From NCBI GenBank assembly GCA_050952725.1, contig JBMNLN010000001.1:372001-436000 (forward strand): a stretch of 64,000 nt of DNA. Direction: 5' to 3'. Below the pieces are notes generated by a model. The model was not told the origin of the DNA. It ran no database searches and worked only from the letters and a program-made list of their open reading frames with translations. How positions within the stretch are numbered: position 1 is the first letter of the stretch; each line of letters opens with the position of its first letter. Position numbers and translations under genes: made by a program. The DNA is from JAQWCH01 sp050952725. GTDB lineage: Bacteria > Bacillota_I > Bacilli_A > RFN20 > CAG-826. Positions 44,664 through 52,542 of the stretch are shown here, piece after piece.

Positions 44664-45660
44664 TGATAAAAAAATCAAAGCTCTAATCAAAGAAAAACAA
44701 ACTGATCCGAAAATCAATTTGACATCTGCGGAGATTTTAAAATTGCATAAAATTCGCCAAGAAGAAAAGAAAAAACGACAACTCTCCCAAAAGAAAAAGT
44801 CGCTTTGGCTCTTCCCCTCGAGTTTATTATTAGTGGCCTCGGCCGCAATTGCCGCGGTAATAATTATAAAACCTAATCAACCTGGATCATCTAGTAGTAG
44901 CGAAATCATTATTCCTCCCATTACCTATCAGGATAAAATCCCCGGAGGTCAAAAAGGAGAATTCGCCTTTATGACCGCTTCCGCTTTAGCGTTTTCCGAT
45001 ACGGACAACATTCTTTTTAAGAAACCAGAAGTAATGTTTAACAACTCGAGTTCCATCGGTTCGATAGAGGATATTGAAACCACCCTCGATTATACGATGC
45101 CATTAATTGAGACCCTGACGGAGGTTAGTTCAGGTTTTAATTTTGAAGTGGAAGAAGGGGAATTTGAAGGGGAAATCAAGACATATGCCTATCGAATTCT
45201 TTTAACAGAAGAATTCTATATTTTATGCAATATGGAATTTGAAGAAGATGAGGAAGAGACCGAAACCGAGATCGAAGGTGAACTTCATACCCCGAGTGCG
45301 TTCTATATGATTGAAGGCGAAAAAGAAGTGGATACCCTGACCCAGGAAACAGATTTAAGCATTAATGTTCATTTAAGTGAAAGTAAAATGATTGCTATTG
45401 AAAGCGAGCACGAGAATGACGAGCAAGAATTTATTTATGAAATTTATGAAGATGATGAACTCGTCTTTTATTTAGAAATTGAAACCGAAGTTGAAGATGA
45501 ACTCTTCTATATTTCAGTGTTAGTTGAACAAGACGGAGAAGAACTCGCTTTTATTGTCAAGGTTATCGATCAAGAGAATTATTATCTTGAAAGTGATCAT
45601 TGGGTGATTACTGTCGAAGTCATTGGCCCTAAAACCTATATTTATCATCGTGAAGAATAA
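44650..45660 (+). CDS. Putative membrane anti-sigma factor with acidic extracytoplasmic beta-domain
   Basis: Has 336 residues. A basic, helical cytoplasmic segment of about 50 residues is followed by one membrane helix (LWLFPSSLLLVASAAIAAVI, about 52-72), then an external domain of about 260 residues rich in Asp/Glu and predicted beta strands. The layout fits an anti-sigma factor whose outer domain senses a signal. No ZAS or RsgI motif was recognised, so the role rests on topology and on coupling to the sigma gene. The ATG at 44650 has AAAGGA upstream and is preferred to the longer frame. The outer domain resembles the next gene's product. Confidence 0.7.
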   Translation: MSKIDDKKIKALIKEKQTDPKINLTSAEILKLHKIRQEEKKKRQLSQKKKSLWLFPSSLLLVASAAIAAVIIIKPNQPGSSSSSEIIIPPITYQDKIPGGQKGEFAFMTASALAFSDTDNILFKKPEVMFNNSSSIGSIEDIETTLDYTMPLIETLTEVSSGFNFEVEEGEFEGEIKTYAYRILLTEEFYILCNMEFEEDEEETETEIEGELHTPSAFYMIEGEKEVDTLTQETDLSINVHLSESKMIAIESEHENDEQEFIYEIYEDDELVFYLEIETEVEDELFYISVLVEQDGEELAFIVKVIDQENYYLESDHWVITVEVIGPKTYIYHREE

Positions 45661-45674
45661 AAAAATAAAAAAAT

Positions 45675-45705
45675 CCAATAAAATCCTCCTGCTCCCCGTA
45701 TTTAT
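45675..45705 (+). promoter_or_regulatory. Candidate ECF-sigma-dependent promoter, copy 2
   Basis: CCAATAAAA (45675-45683), 12 nt, CCGTATTTAT (45696-45705), identical in both blocks and in spacing to the copy before the sigma gene. The 12-nt spacers differ, so this is not a simple duplication. It lies 30 bp before the lipoprotein ATG. Confidence 0.75.
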
Positions 45706-45735
45706 AGTGAAGGCAAAGAAAAGGAGGCCTAAAAA

Positions 45736-46701
45736 ATGAAAAAACAAATCACAACTCTCGGTATCACCTTCGCTGCAATCGCATTAGTCGGATGTAAGGG
45801 GGGGTCTAACAATCCTGTCGAAAATATCGACACCCTTGGCTTTGAAGCCGCAACTGCAATTTCTCTAATGACTGCTCCTAGTGGGGCCTTTGGACCTCAA
45901 GGAGCGATGAGGCGAGTTCCGTTATTCCTCAATGGAGGAAGTGAAGATTCAAGTGACACCACGGAAGTTAGCGATCCGAGTTCTCAACCGAATGATGTTA
46001 CCGATCCATTCCTTGATCAATTGATTGTCCAACTTGATTTTCTCTATTCTAATGGCAGTGGTTTTAAGAGCGAAACCAGTGAAAGCGATCGGGAAGATTA
46101 TGCAAGGATGCAAACCATTTCGCTGACTGATGCGACGGGAAAAGAAGAAATTTACAAACTCTATTACAATGATGAAAAAGTTGAAATTGAAAACGATGAT
46201 GACGATGATGATTCCGGATTAGATTATGAGATCAAAACAAAAATCCGCGGAATTGCCATAGTCAATGATGTTGAATATCAATTTAAATCCAAAGTTGAAG
46301 TCGAAGTCGAAGCGGAAGATGATGAGTACGAAGAAGAAATGACTTTCCATCTCTTCCTTGATGATGATAACTATGTATTAGTCCAACAAGAAATCGAAAT
46401 TGAAGCGGGTGAACGCGAAGAAGAATTCTTCTATCAAGTCGTCGTGGATGGAGAAACCGTCTATGAATATAATCTCGAAATTGAATTTGAAGACAATGAC
46501 GAGGAAATGGAATTAGAAATTACGGTTAATGGCGACACTTACAAACTTGAATACGAAGTTGATACAGGCGATAGCGACATCCTCGCCCATATCCAAGTTA
46601 AAGTTAATGGCGAATTAATTGCCACCTATGCGAAAGTGCTTGTGACTGACGCCGAAACTGGAGAAACCTCCATCGAATATCTCCTCATGGTCGAGGAATA
46701 A
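45736..46701 (+). CDS. Acidic secreted lipoprotein, target of the ECF sigma factor and paralogue of its membrane partner
   Basis: Has 321 residues. The signal peptide ends in lipobox IALVGC (Cys near 19), so the protein is lipid-anchored outside. The mature part is extremely acidic, with runs of D/E, and looks built of beta strands (FHLFLDDDNYVLVQQEIEIE, FFYQVVVDGETVYEYNLEIE). The C-terminal 200 residues resemble the outer domain of the protein at 44650, including an N-terminal AxALMTA-like stretch (AATAISLMTAPSGAF versus FAFMTASALAF). AAGGAGG lies 8 nt before the ATG. The role is unknown: it could sequester a cation or ligand, or act as decoy or co-sensor for the anti-sigma factor. Confidence 0.75.
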   Translation: MKKQITTLGITFAAIALVGCKGGSNNPVENIDTLGFEAATAISLMTAPSGAFGPQGAMRRVPLFLNGGSEDSSDTTEVSDPSSQPNDVTDPFLDQLIVQLDFLYSNGSGFKSETSESDREDYARMQTISLTDATGKEEIYKLYYNDEKVEIENDDDDDDSGLDYEIKTKIRGIAIVNDVEYQFKSKVEVEVEAEDDEYEEEMTFHLFLDDDNYVLVQQEIEIEAGEREEEFFYQVVVDGETVYEYNLEIEFEDNDEEMELEITVNGDTYKLEYEVDTGDSDILAHIQVKVNGELIATYAKVLVTDAETGETSIEYLLMVEE

Positions 46702-46715
46702 AAGCCACATTAAAT

Positions 46716-46742
46716 AAAAAGACCCCGGTCGGGTCTTTTTTT
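46716..46742 (+). terminator. Rho-independent terminator after the ECF module
   Basis: AAAAAGACCC/GGGTCTTTTT, a perfect 10-bp stem (46716-46725, 46731-46740) with a 5-nt loop and T-tract. It closes the sigma-antisigma-lipoprotein unit. Confidence 0.92.
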
Positions 46743-46792
46743 ATATTAAAAGAACATTTAAGTAAAGATACGCCTTTTAATTTGAGGAAGAA

Positions 46793-47269
46793 TTATTTTT
46801 CTTTTTCTTTCAAGAGTTCGACGATTTCTTTTAATAAAATCGCTTCTTCACTGCTTTCAGGTTCTGGAGCTGGTTCTTCAACAACTTCCTCAACAACTTC
46901 TTCCGCCTTGACCTTATGTAATAAGGCTTCGCGAGCTTTAGCGGCTGCCATCGCTACTTTGATGATAATGAATAAGACCAGTGAAATAATTAAGAAGTCA
47001 ATAATTGTTTGAATGAAATTACCATATCTTAAGATGACTGCTTCTTGGATGACTTCACCTTCAACTTCACCAAGGACAGCGGGTTTAATCACCCAAACCC
47101 AGTCGGAAACATCTTTTCCGGCCACGGCCGAAATAAGGGGCATAATCAAGTCGGAGACTAATGAATTGACGATTGCCCGAAATGCCCCACCGATGATGAT
47201 ACCAACCGCCATATCAAGGACGTTACCTCGGGTGATGAATTCTTTAAATTCTCGAAAAAACTTTTTCAT
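46793..47269 (-). CDS. mscL: Large-conductance mechanosensitive channel
   Basis: Homopentameric channel that opens under membrane tension to release osmolytes. Has 158 residues: the N-terminal amphipathic helix FFREFKEFITRGNVLDMAVG, TM1 with GIIIGGAFRAIVNSLVSD, TM2 (IIDFLIISLVLFIIIKVAM), and a C-terminal helix. A Glu/Pro-rich linker (VVEEPAPEPESSEE) before the last helix makes it slightly longer than usual. The ATG at 47269 has GAAAGGTAG upstream; the frame's earlier start is not needed. Confidence 0.95.
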   Translation of the reverse strand: MKKFFREFKEFITRGNVLDMAVGIIIGGAFRAIVNSLVSDLIMPLISAVAGKDVSDWVWVIKPAVLGEVEGEVIQEAVILRYGNFIQTIIDFLIISLVLFIIIKVAMAAAKAREALLHKVKAEEVVEEVVEEPAPEPESSEEAILLKEIVELLKEKEK

Positions 47270-47295
47270 AATACAATCTACCTTTCTATTTTTTA

Positions 47296-47304
47296 ATTGT
47301 ATCA
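47296..47304 (-). promoter_or_regulatory. Extended -10 promoter of mscL
   Basis: On the minus strand TGATACAAT ends 27 nt before the mscL ATG. No consensus -35 is seen. Confidence 0.6.
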
Positions 47305-47368
47305 CATTTATTAAACCCCAAAAGAATAAAGCCGTAGGAACCGAAGACTAAATAAAAAGCATCATTAA

Positions 47369-47397
47369 TTGAAGAAGCAATCATTTGTTGTTATAAT
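47369..47397 (+). promoter_or_regulatory. Promoter of degV
   Basis: TTGAAG (47369-47374), 17 nt, TATAAT (47392-47397). AAGGAG (47406-47411) follows as ribosome-binding site. One of the few full -35/-10 promoters in the window. Confidence 0.75.
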
Positions 47398-47416
47398 AAC
47401 CCGGCAAGGAGAGCAA

Positions 47417-48286
47417 ATGTTTATGAGAAAAATTAAATTTATCACCGATTCAACTTCGGATCTCACTCCTGAATTGTATCAACAATATGACATTGAAGTT
47501 TTACCTCTAAGCGTGATTTTAGATGGGACTGAATATCGCGATGGAGTAGACATTAACACCGATGAACTCAAGCTAAAAATTGAGGAAACAAAATCAATGC
47601 CAAAAACAGCGGCGATTTCACCAGGAGCATTTTTAGTTGCCTTTGAAAAATGGCTGGAACTTGGTTATGACATTATTTACATCGGAATTGGCTCAACTCT
47701 TTCTGCCACTTTCGCCAATGCAAATCTCGCTATTGAAGATATTGAGGTCGCCAAAGAGAGAATTCGCTTATTGGATTCCCGTAATTTATCAACCGGCATC
47801 AGCCTGACGCTTTTACATGGTATTGATTACGCTAAAAAAGGACATACCCTAGACGAAGTCGCGGCCGAAATGGAAAGAGTAATCCCTTTAGTCTTAGCGC
47901 AATTCGTCGTCGAAGATATGACTTATCTATATAAGGGCGGACGTTGCTCTGGACTTACTTATTTAATGGGAAAACTCGTGCGCGCGCGCCCATTTCTTCA
48001 AGTAATTAACGGTAAAATTGAAAATACTGCTGCTCCCAAAGGAAAAATGATCAAAGGTCTTAATCATCAATTAGATATCTTTATTCAGGATTATCAAGCT
48101 GGTATTTATCTTAATCGGGTTTTTGTCACTCATGCCCAAACCCCTGAAAGCGCGCAGTATTATATTGATGAAATTAAAAAAGTTGCCCCTGATGTGGAAA
48201 TTGTTCTTACTCAAGCAGGATGCGTGATTTACTCGCATTGTGGCCCAGGCGCAATAGGAATCTTGTACATCCGTAATCAAGTGTAA
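47417..48286 (+). CDS. DegV family fatty-acid-binding protein
   Basis: Has 289 residues. DegV/FakB proteins bind a fatty acid and present it to the FakA kinase for phospholipid synthesis. Seen: KFITDSTSDLTPELYQQYDI, the fatty-acid phosphate-binding region MPKTAAISPGAF, IGSTLSATFANA, LDSRNLSTG and the C-terminal HCGPGAIGILYI. The ATG at 47417 (second choice 47423) is favoured by AAGGAG and by the promoter at 47369-47397, which would lie inside the longer frame. FakA is not in the window. Confidence 0.92.
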   Translation: MFMRKIKFITDSTSDLTPELYQQYDIEVLPLSVILDGTEYRDGVDINTDELKLKIEETKSMPKTAAISPGAFLVAFEKWLELGYDIIYIGIGSTLSATFANANLAIEDIEVAKERIRLLDSRNLSTGISLTLLHGIDYAKKGHTLDEVAAEMERVIPLVLAQFVVEDMTYLYKGGRCSGLTYLMGKLVRARPFLQVINGKIENTAAPKGKMIKGLNHQLDIFIQDYQAGIYLNRVFVTHAQTPESAQYYIDEIKKVAPDVEIVLTQAGCVIYSHCGPGAIGILYIRNQV

Positions 48287-48300
48287 AAAATATCAACTAA

Positions 48301-48349
48301 AAAAAGAAGGGAAATACGTGATTTATTATGTAAAAATCCCTTCTTTTTG
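48301..48349. terminator. Bidirectional terminator between degV and tldE
   Basis: AAAAAGAAGGGA (48301-48312) pairs with TCCCTTCTTTTT (48337-48348), a perfect 12-bp stem with a 24-nt loop. It has T-runs on both strands, suiting the convergent degV and tldE genes. Confidence 0.82.
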
Positions 48350-48372
48350 TTTTAAAAAGTTAATTCAGATGA

Positions 48373-49698
48373 TTAGCTGGCCACCATTAGACCTTTAATT
48401 AAAATTGAAGGCGTACTTGTGGAAGAAAGCTGTAATTCAAGGTTGTTTCCTACCGCGACCACATCTTTAAAGACATCAAGGAGATTACCAGCGACAGTAA
48501 TATGGGCGATGGGCTCGGCTAATTTGCCATTGCGAATCGCAAAACCGCTTGCTTGGAGAGAGAAATTGCCACTAGTGGGATTTAATCCCGCGTGGAGCCC
48601 TTGGACCTCGGTGAGGTAAAAACCATCTTTTACTTTTTCAAAAAGCGCTTGTTCATCTAAACGACCAGGTTTTAAAACGAGGTTCGTGTAACCTGTGCCG
48701 ATCTTTGAACCGCTTCCTTGGGCATTAGCGGTAGTTTCCACGCCTTCTTTAGCGGCGGTTGTTAAGTTATAAGCGTAGAGTTTTAAGACGCCTTTTTCGA
48801 CAAAGGCTTTGTTATAAGTAGCGACCCCTTCAGCGTCAAAGTAGCTGTAGAAAATATTTTTGAGCAACGGCTTTTCTTCAATGGTTACTTTTTTGCTGGC
48901 GATTGGCGTATTTAATTTTCCCATAAAAAGCGAAGTGTTTTTCTGAACGTTTTCAGCGATAGCACTTTGCATATAAAAGTTGAGTAAACTCGCGGTCACT
49001 CGCGGGTTGATAACAGTTTTATAACGACCAGTCGGCAAAGGCTTGCCACCTAATTTTTCTAAAGCATTACTTAAAACTTCATCAACAAATTTGTCGATTG
49101 GGAATTCGGCAAAGTCATTATGCAAGAAAATGCGATATCCCGTTTTGATTTCTTCGTCTTGTTTAACGACCACAGCAGCATAGATATAGAAGTAGTTATT
49201 GCGACTATGAAGATTTAGCCCATAAGAATTCATCAGCGCGTACTCCGAAAAAGATTCCTGATAAGTGACGCTGGAAACTTCGGTGACACGAGGGTCAGAT
49301 GTTTTTAAGCGTTTTTCAATCTCAAATAGAAGAGCAATTTTTTCATCAACGCTAACTTTTGCTAAATTCTTATCAAAAATATGTCGTTTTTGATATTTTG
49401 GTGAACCCGGAAAAATAATCGCTGGATCAACGTTTTCATTAATTGTGGCACTGCTTGTAATTTTGTCGACTAAACCGACCAAACTTTGCTTATCGGTTTT
49501 TTCAGTACTAGCCGCGCCAAAGCGTTTTTGATAAATCCCGCGCGCGTTAACCACTTCTGAGTCATCAATCGAAAACCCAGTGACTTCAGAACGAAAGATT
49601 TCAATATTAAGAGAACGTGATTTAGTGCTTGAAAGTTCGCTTGCACTTAAACCGCGATTTTTGGCTTCTTCAAAGAAGGCGAGATATTTTTTCTTCAT
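48373..49698 (-). CDS. tldE: TldE/PmbA family protein, partner of TldD
   Basis: A 441-residue non-metal subunit of the TldD-TldE heterodimeric protease. It lacks the HExxxH motif of TldD, as expected. Seen: GRYKTVINPRVTASLLNFYM, the domain-junction GVATYNKAFVEKGVLKLYAYN and GLHAGLNPTSGNFSLQASG. The complex unfolds and trims peptides, for example in maturation of ribosomally made peptide antibiotics. It overlaps the upstream tldD by ATGA. No peptide precursor gene was recognised nearby. Confidence 0.92.
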   Translation of the reverse strand: MKKKYLAFFEEAKNRGLSASELSSTKSRSLNIEIFRSEVTGFSIDDSEVVNARGIYQKRFGAASTEKTDKQSLVGLVDKITSSATINENVDPAIIFPGSPKYQKRHIFDKNLAKVSVDEKIALLFEIEKRLKTSDPRVTEVSSVTYQESFSEYALMNSYGLNLHSRNNYFYIYAAVVVKQDEEIKTGYRIFLHNDFAEFPIDKFVDEVLSNALEKLGGKPLPTGRYKTVINPRVTASLLNFYMQSAIAENVQKNTSLFMGKLNTPIASKKVTIEEKPLLKNIFYSYFDAEGVATYNKAFVEKGVLKLYAYNLTTAAKEGVETTANAQGSGSKIGTGYTNLVLKPGRLDEQALFEKVKDGFYLTEVQGLHAGLNPTSGNFSLQASGFAIRNGKLAEPIAHITVAGNLLDVFKDVVAVGNNLELQLSSTSTPSILIKGLMVAS

Positions 49699-51092
49699 TC
49701 TAATTTTCCTCCTCGTCCACCCACGGTAATTTCGCTCACTAAAATGGTGGGTTGACCAACATCAGTCGGAATGTTTCCGGAAGCCGCCCCACACATTCCT
49801 TGGGATCGCCTCAAGTCGTTTCCAACCATCGTGATATTCTTTAAAATTTCCGCTCCACTCCCAACTAAAGATGCTCCTTTAACCGGTTCGCAGACACGGC
49901 CATCACGGATAATGTAAGCTTCAGAACACGCAAAGTTAAATTCGCCGGTCGTCGGATTGACCGAACCGCCACCAAGCGATTTTGCATAGAGCCCGAGTTT
50001 AACGGAAGCGATAATTTCTTCGGGAGTCGATTTACCATTAGCGATATAGGTATTGGTCATCCGACTCGTTGGTTCAAAGCGATAACTTTGTCTTCGGCTC
50101 GCGCCATTAGGCGCGGCGTTCATTCTCCGTCCGCTTAAAAGATCAATCATGTAATTTTGTAAAACGCCATCTTTAATTAAGACTTTCTTTTGGGAAGGAA
50201 TACCTTCATCGTCAATGTTGATTGAACCCCAACCTTTTTCGATGGTGCCATCATCAATTGCGGTGACAACTGGGCTTGCGATTTGTTCGCCTAATTTACC
50301 TGCGAAGACCGATAACCCCTTCGAAACGCTCGAAGCTTCGAGTGAGTGTCCACAGGCTTCGTGGAAAATAACCCCACCAAAACCGTTGCCAATTACCACT
50401 GGCATCTTGCCGCTTGGACATTCTTTGGCGTTTAAAGTTCGCACAGCTTGCTCGGCAGTTTTTAAAGCGGTTTTCTTCGCGTCATGAATATCGGTAAAGA
50501 ATTCCCAACCACCCATAGCACCAGGACCTTCGCCAGCTGTTTCCATGCCATTTGGACCAACCGCGATTGGCAGGAAGAACATTCTTAAACGTGGCCGGAG
50601 ATCTTCAAATTGCCAACCATCAGAATTGAAGATGGTAACTTTTTGTTCCGACTCGGCGAAAAAGACGCGGGCAATTTTAATCGATGGATCGTATTCCAAC
50701 ATTAAATTAGAACACTCTTTCATCAGGGCAATTTTTTCTTCCATGGGAACTTCCGCCAGCGGTTTTTCCGCAGGATAGTAATTGCGGCTGCGTTTTCTTT
50801 TGATTTTTTCGACAGTTTTCACGGGTGTTCCCACAAAGGAAGCTGAGAGTTGAGAAGCTAATTTCAATAAGCCCTTCTTTGAGAGATCATTCGTGGAACC
50901 GTAAACACTTTGAACGCCTTTGAGTAGGCGGATTCCCGCGCCATAAGTTAAAGCGCTATCGATTTCCTTGACTAACCCATTTTCGACTTGTAAAGCTAAA
51001 GTGGGCTTTTCTTCGAGGAAAATTTCGACAAAATCCGCTCCGGTCGTCAGACCGGCATTGAGCACTTGCAGAGCGAGATTTTTACTAATCAT
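49695..51092 (-). CDS. tldD: TldD family metalloprotease
   Basis: A 465-residue catalytic subunit. Zinc motif HEACGH lies in GVIFHEACGHSLEASSVSKG near 240. Further family marks are INIDDEGIPSQKKVLIKDG, LSGRRMNAAPNGASRRQSYR and GASLVGSGAEIL followed by MCGAASGNIPTDVGQP. The start has AAGGAGG upstream on the minus strand. It is transcribed with tldE from a promoter divergent to the gene at 51200. Confidence 0.93.
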   Translation of the reverse strand: MISKNLALQVLNAGLTTGADFVEIFLEEKPTLALQVENGLVKEIDSALTYGAGIRLLKGVQSVYGSTNDLSKKGLLKLASQLSASFVGTPVKTVEKIKRKRSRNYYPAEKPLAEVPMEEKIALMKECSNLMLEYDPSIKIARVFFAESEQKVTIFNSDGWQFEDLRPRLRMFFLPIAVGPNGMETAGEGPGAMGGWEFFTDIHDAKKTALKTAEQAVRTLNAKECPSGKMPVVIGNGFGGVIFHEACGHSLEASSVSKGLSVFAGKLGEQIASPVVTAIDDGTIEKGWGSINIDDEGIPSQKKVLIKDGVLQNYMIDLLSGRRMNAAPNGASRRQSYRFEPTSRMTNTYIANGKSTPEEIIASVKLGLYAKSLGGGSVNPTTGEFNFACSEAYIIRDGRVCEPVKGASLVGSGAEILKNITMVGNDLRRSQGMCGAASGNIPTDVGQPTILVSEITVGGRGGKLE

Positions 51093-51128
51093 AGAACCTC
51101 CTTGAGTAATAAAAATTCAACAATGGTT

Positions 51129-51137
51129 ATTTTATCA
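51129..51137 (-). promoter_or_regulatory. Extended -10 promoter of tldD-tldE
   Basis: On the minus strand TGATAAAAT (51137-51129) lies about 36 nt before the tldD ATG; no -35 is clear. Confidence 0.55.
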
Positions 51138-51187
51138 TAGTTTAATCGGCTTGAGACATCGATTTACCTGCTTTGGCAAAAATAAGG

Positions 51188-51199
51188 TAAAATAAAAAC
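51188..51199 (+). promoter_or_regulatory. -10 box positioned for a leaderless transcript
   Basis: TAAAAT (51188-51193) ends 6 nt before the ATG at 51200. There is no Shine-Dalgarno in the 6 nt (AAAAAC). Confidence 0.5.
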
Positions 51200-51820
51200 A
51201 TGTTAAATCCCTCCTTAGACTTGTTAAGAGAAAGTCGCGAACATTTTACCAAGGTACGAAATTCTTTTGTTCAATCGGATATTAACTTCCTTCTTCGAAG
51301 AGAAAATTTTAAAGACCGGCTTCATGGTTTTTTAAAACGCGATTATTATCAACGGGAAAAACTCTTTCGTGAGGGGCTAATTTTCTTCGCTTATACCTTT
51401 AAAAAATATCTGCCTCGTGCGAGTGAAGACGAATATTTTTTCACTTGGGCACTTTTTTCTTCGGAATTGATTTTTGAAAAAGAGCCGCACCTTTTAGGAG
51501 AAATTACTGAACGACTTTTAAGTGAATACAGCAACAAAAAACCTAAAGGTCGTGAAGAACGTCAAATTTATAATGCTTTACATGAAAAAATTTCAGAACC
51601 GCGTTATCTTCTCCTTCCTTTTGAATTGACTGAAGGACATATGGTTTATCTGCAATTTATTGAAGGGTTCCCCGATCAAGTAATGAACTTTCAATTAGGG
51701 TATAACTTGATTATCGCCTTGCCTGGAAAGAGTAAAGAAGTTTTTTATCTCCCTAAACGTTATTGGTCAAAGAATTATAAAAAAAATTATGAGGAATCTC
51801 CTGAAACACCAAAAGAATAA
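51200..51820 (+). CDS. Conserved-looking hypothetical protein, cytoplasmic
   Basis: Has 206 residues; not recognised. No signal peptide or membrane helix. Rich in Lys, Glu, Phe and Tyr, probably alpha-helical in the first 120 residues (LRESREHFTKVRNSFVQSD, REKLFREGLIFFAYTFKKYL) and with more beta character near the end (LIIALPGKSKEVFYLPKRYW). It overlaps the next gene by 32 bp, so the two are likely translationally coupled and functionally linked. The likely leaderless start at 51200 fits the promoter spacing. Function unknown. Confidence 0.75.
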   Translation: MLNPSLDLLRESREHFTKVRNSFVQSDINFLLRRENFKDRLHGFLKRDYYQREKLFREGLIFFAYTFKKYLPRASEDEYFFTWALFSSELIFEKEPHLLGEITERLLSEYSNKKPKGREERQIYNALHEKISEPRYLLLPFELTEGHMVYLQFIEGFPDQVMNFQLGYNLIIALPGKSKEVFYLPKRYWSKNYKKNYEESPETPKE

Positions 51821-52319
51821 CATCATCGCAATCGCGATTACTGAGGCAATTTCGCTTTTAATCTTGAGTATCTATCTCATCTTGCGACATTATTTTAAAA
51901 CTGGCATCGGCAATACTTTTCGCATGATTTTTGCAGTCTTAACTTTAGGAATTTCTTTTGGTTCCTACTTAGTATTTTTCCTCTATAAAGGATTGAGAAA
52001 AAGCCAAAAAGAAAAGATGACGATTTTTGAATGGAAGAAGTATTATCGTGCGACCTTTATTGTGATTGCTATTTTTCTTTTGTTGTCAATAGGAGTTTAT
52101 ATTCTTGCTTGGAACTTTCCCCCCTATAACTACCCACTTATAAAAGCTGCCTGCATTGTTTATGGGGTTATCATTATAATTGGCCTTTTATTATCCCCGC
52201 TTATTTATTTTACCATCATGGAACTGCTCGAACTTAAAAAGGATATTAATGAAACAATTGTTACTCGCAAAGAAGAACCACTTTGGCCAGAAGAAAGCGC
52301 AAAGAAAGAACTCGAATAA
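51789..52319 (+). CDS. Hypothetical four-helix membrane protein
   Basis: Has 176 residues; not recognised. Four hydrophobic segments at about 12-32, 44-66, 90-110 and 122-146, with a charged C-terminal tail (LELKKDINETIVTRKEEPLW). It overlaps the upstream hypothetical gene by 32 bp in another frame. No catalytic motif is visible. The coupling suggests a cytoplasmic protein and membrane partner pair. Confidence 0.72.
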   Translation: MRNLLKHQKNNIIAIAITEAISLLILSIYLILRHYFKTGIGNTFRMIFAVLTLGISFGSYLVFFLYKGLRKSQKEKMTIFEWKKYYRATFIVIAIFLLLSIGVYILAWNFPPYNYPLIKAACIVYGVIIIIGLLLSPLIYFTIMELLELKKDINETIVTRKEEPLWPEESAKKELE

Positions 52320-52542
52320 TTACCAAACTTAATTAAAAGTAGTTTTTGTAATAATTCACCTGCAAAATCCCGATGTTTCTAGTTTAAATTTCTGTTTTTC
52401 TTTTTAAAAACTTATATTCCGCCTTAAATAGAAAAAAGTTTTATACTAAAGATAAGATACTCCCTAGAAAATATAACCTTATAAAACATCGACTGTCAGC
52501 AAGGCAAAACAGGAATAAACTTCTTAATTAAAGGAGGACGAA
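52320..52542 (+). promoter_or_regulatory. Leader/promoter region of the arabinose genes
   Basis: A 223-nt gap. TATACT (52442-52447) and TATAAC (about 52472-52477) are -10 candidates without good -35 boxes, as expected if an AraC-type activator is needed. AAAGGAGG precedes the ATG at 52543. No AraR or Cre operator could be identified with confidence. Confidence 0.4.
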
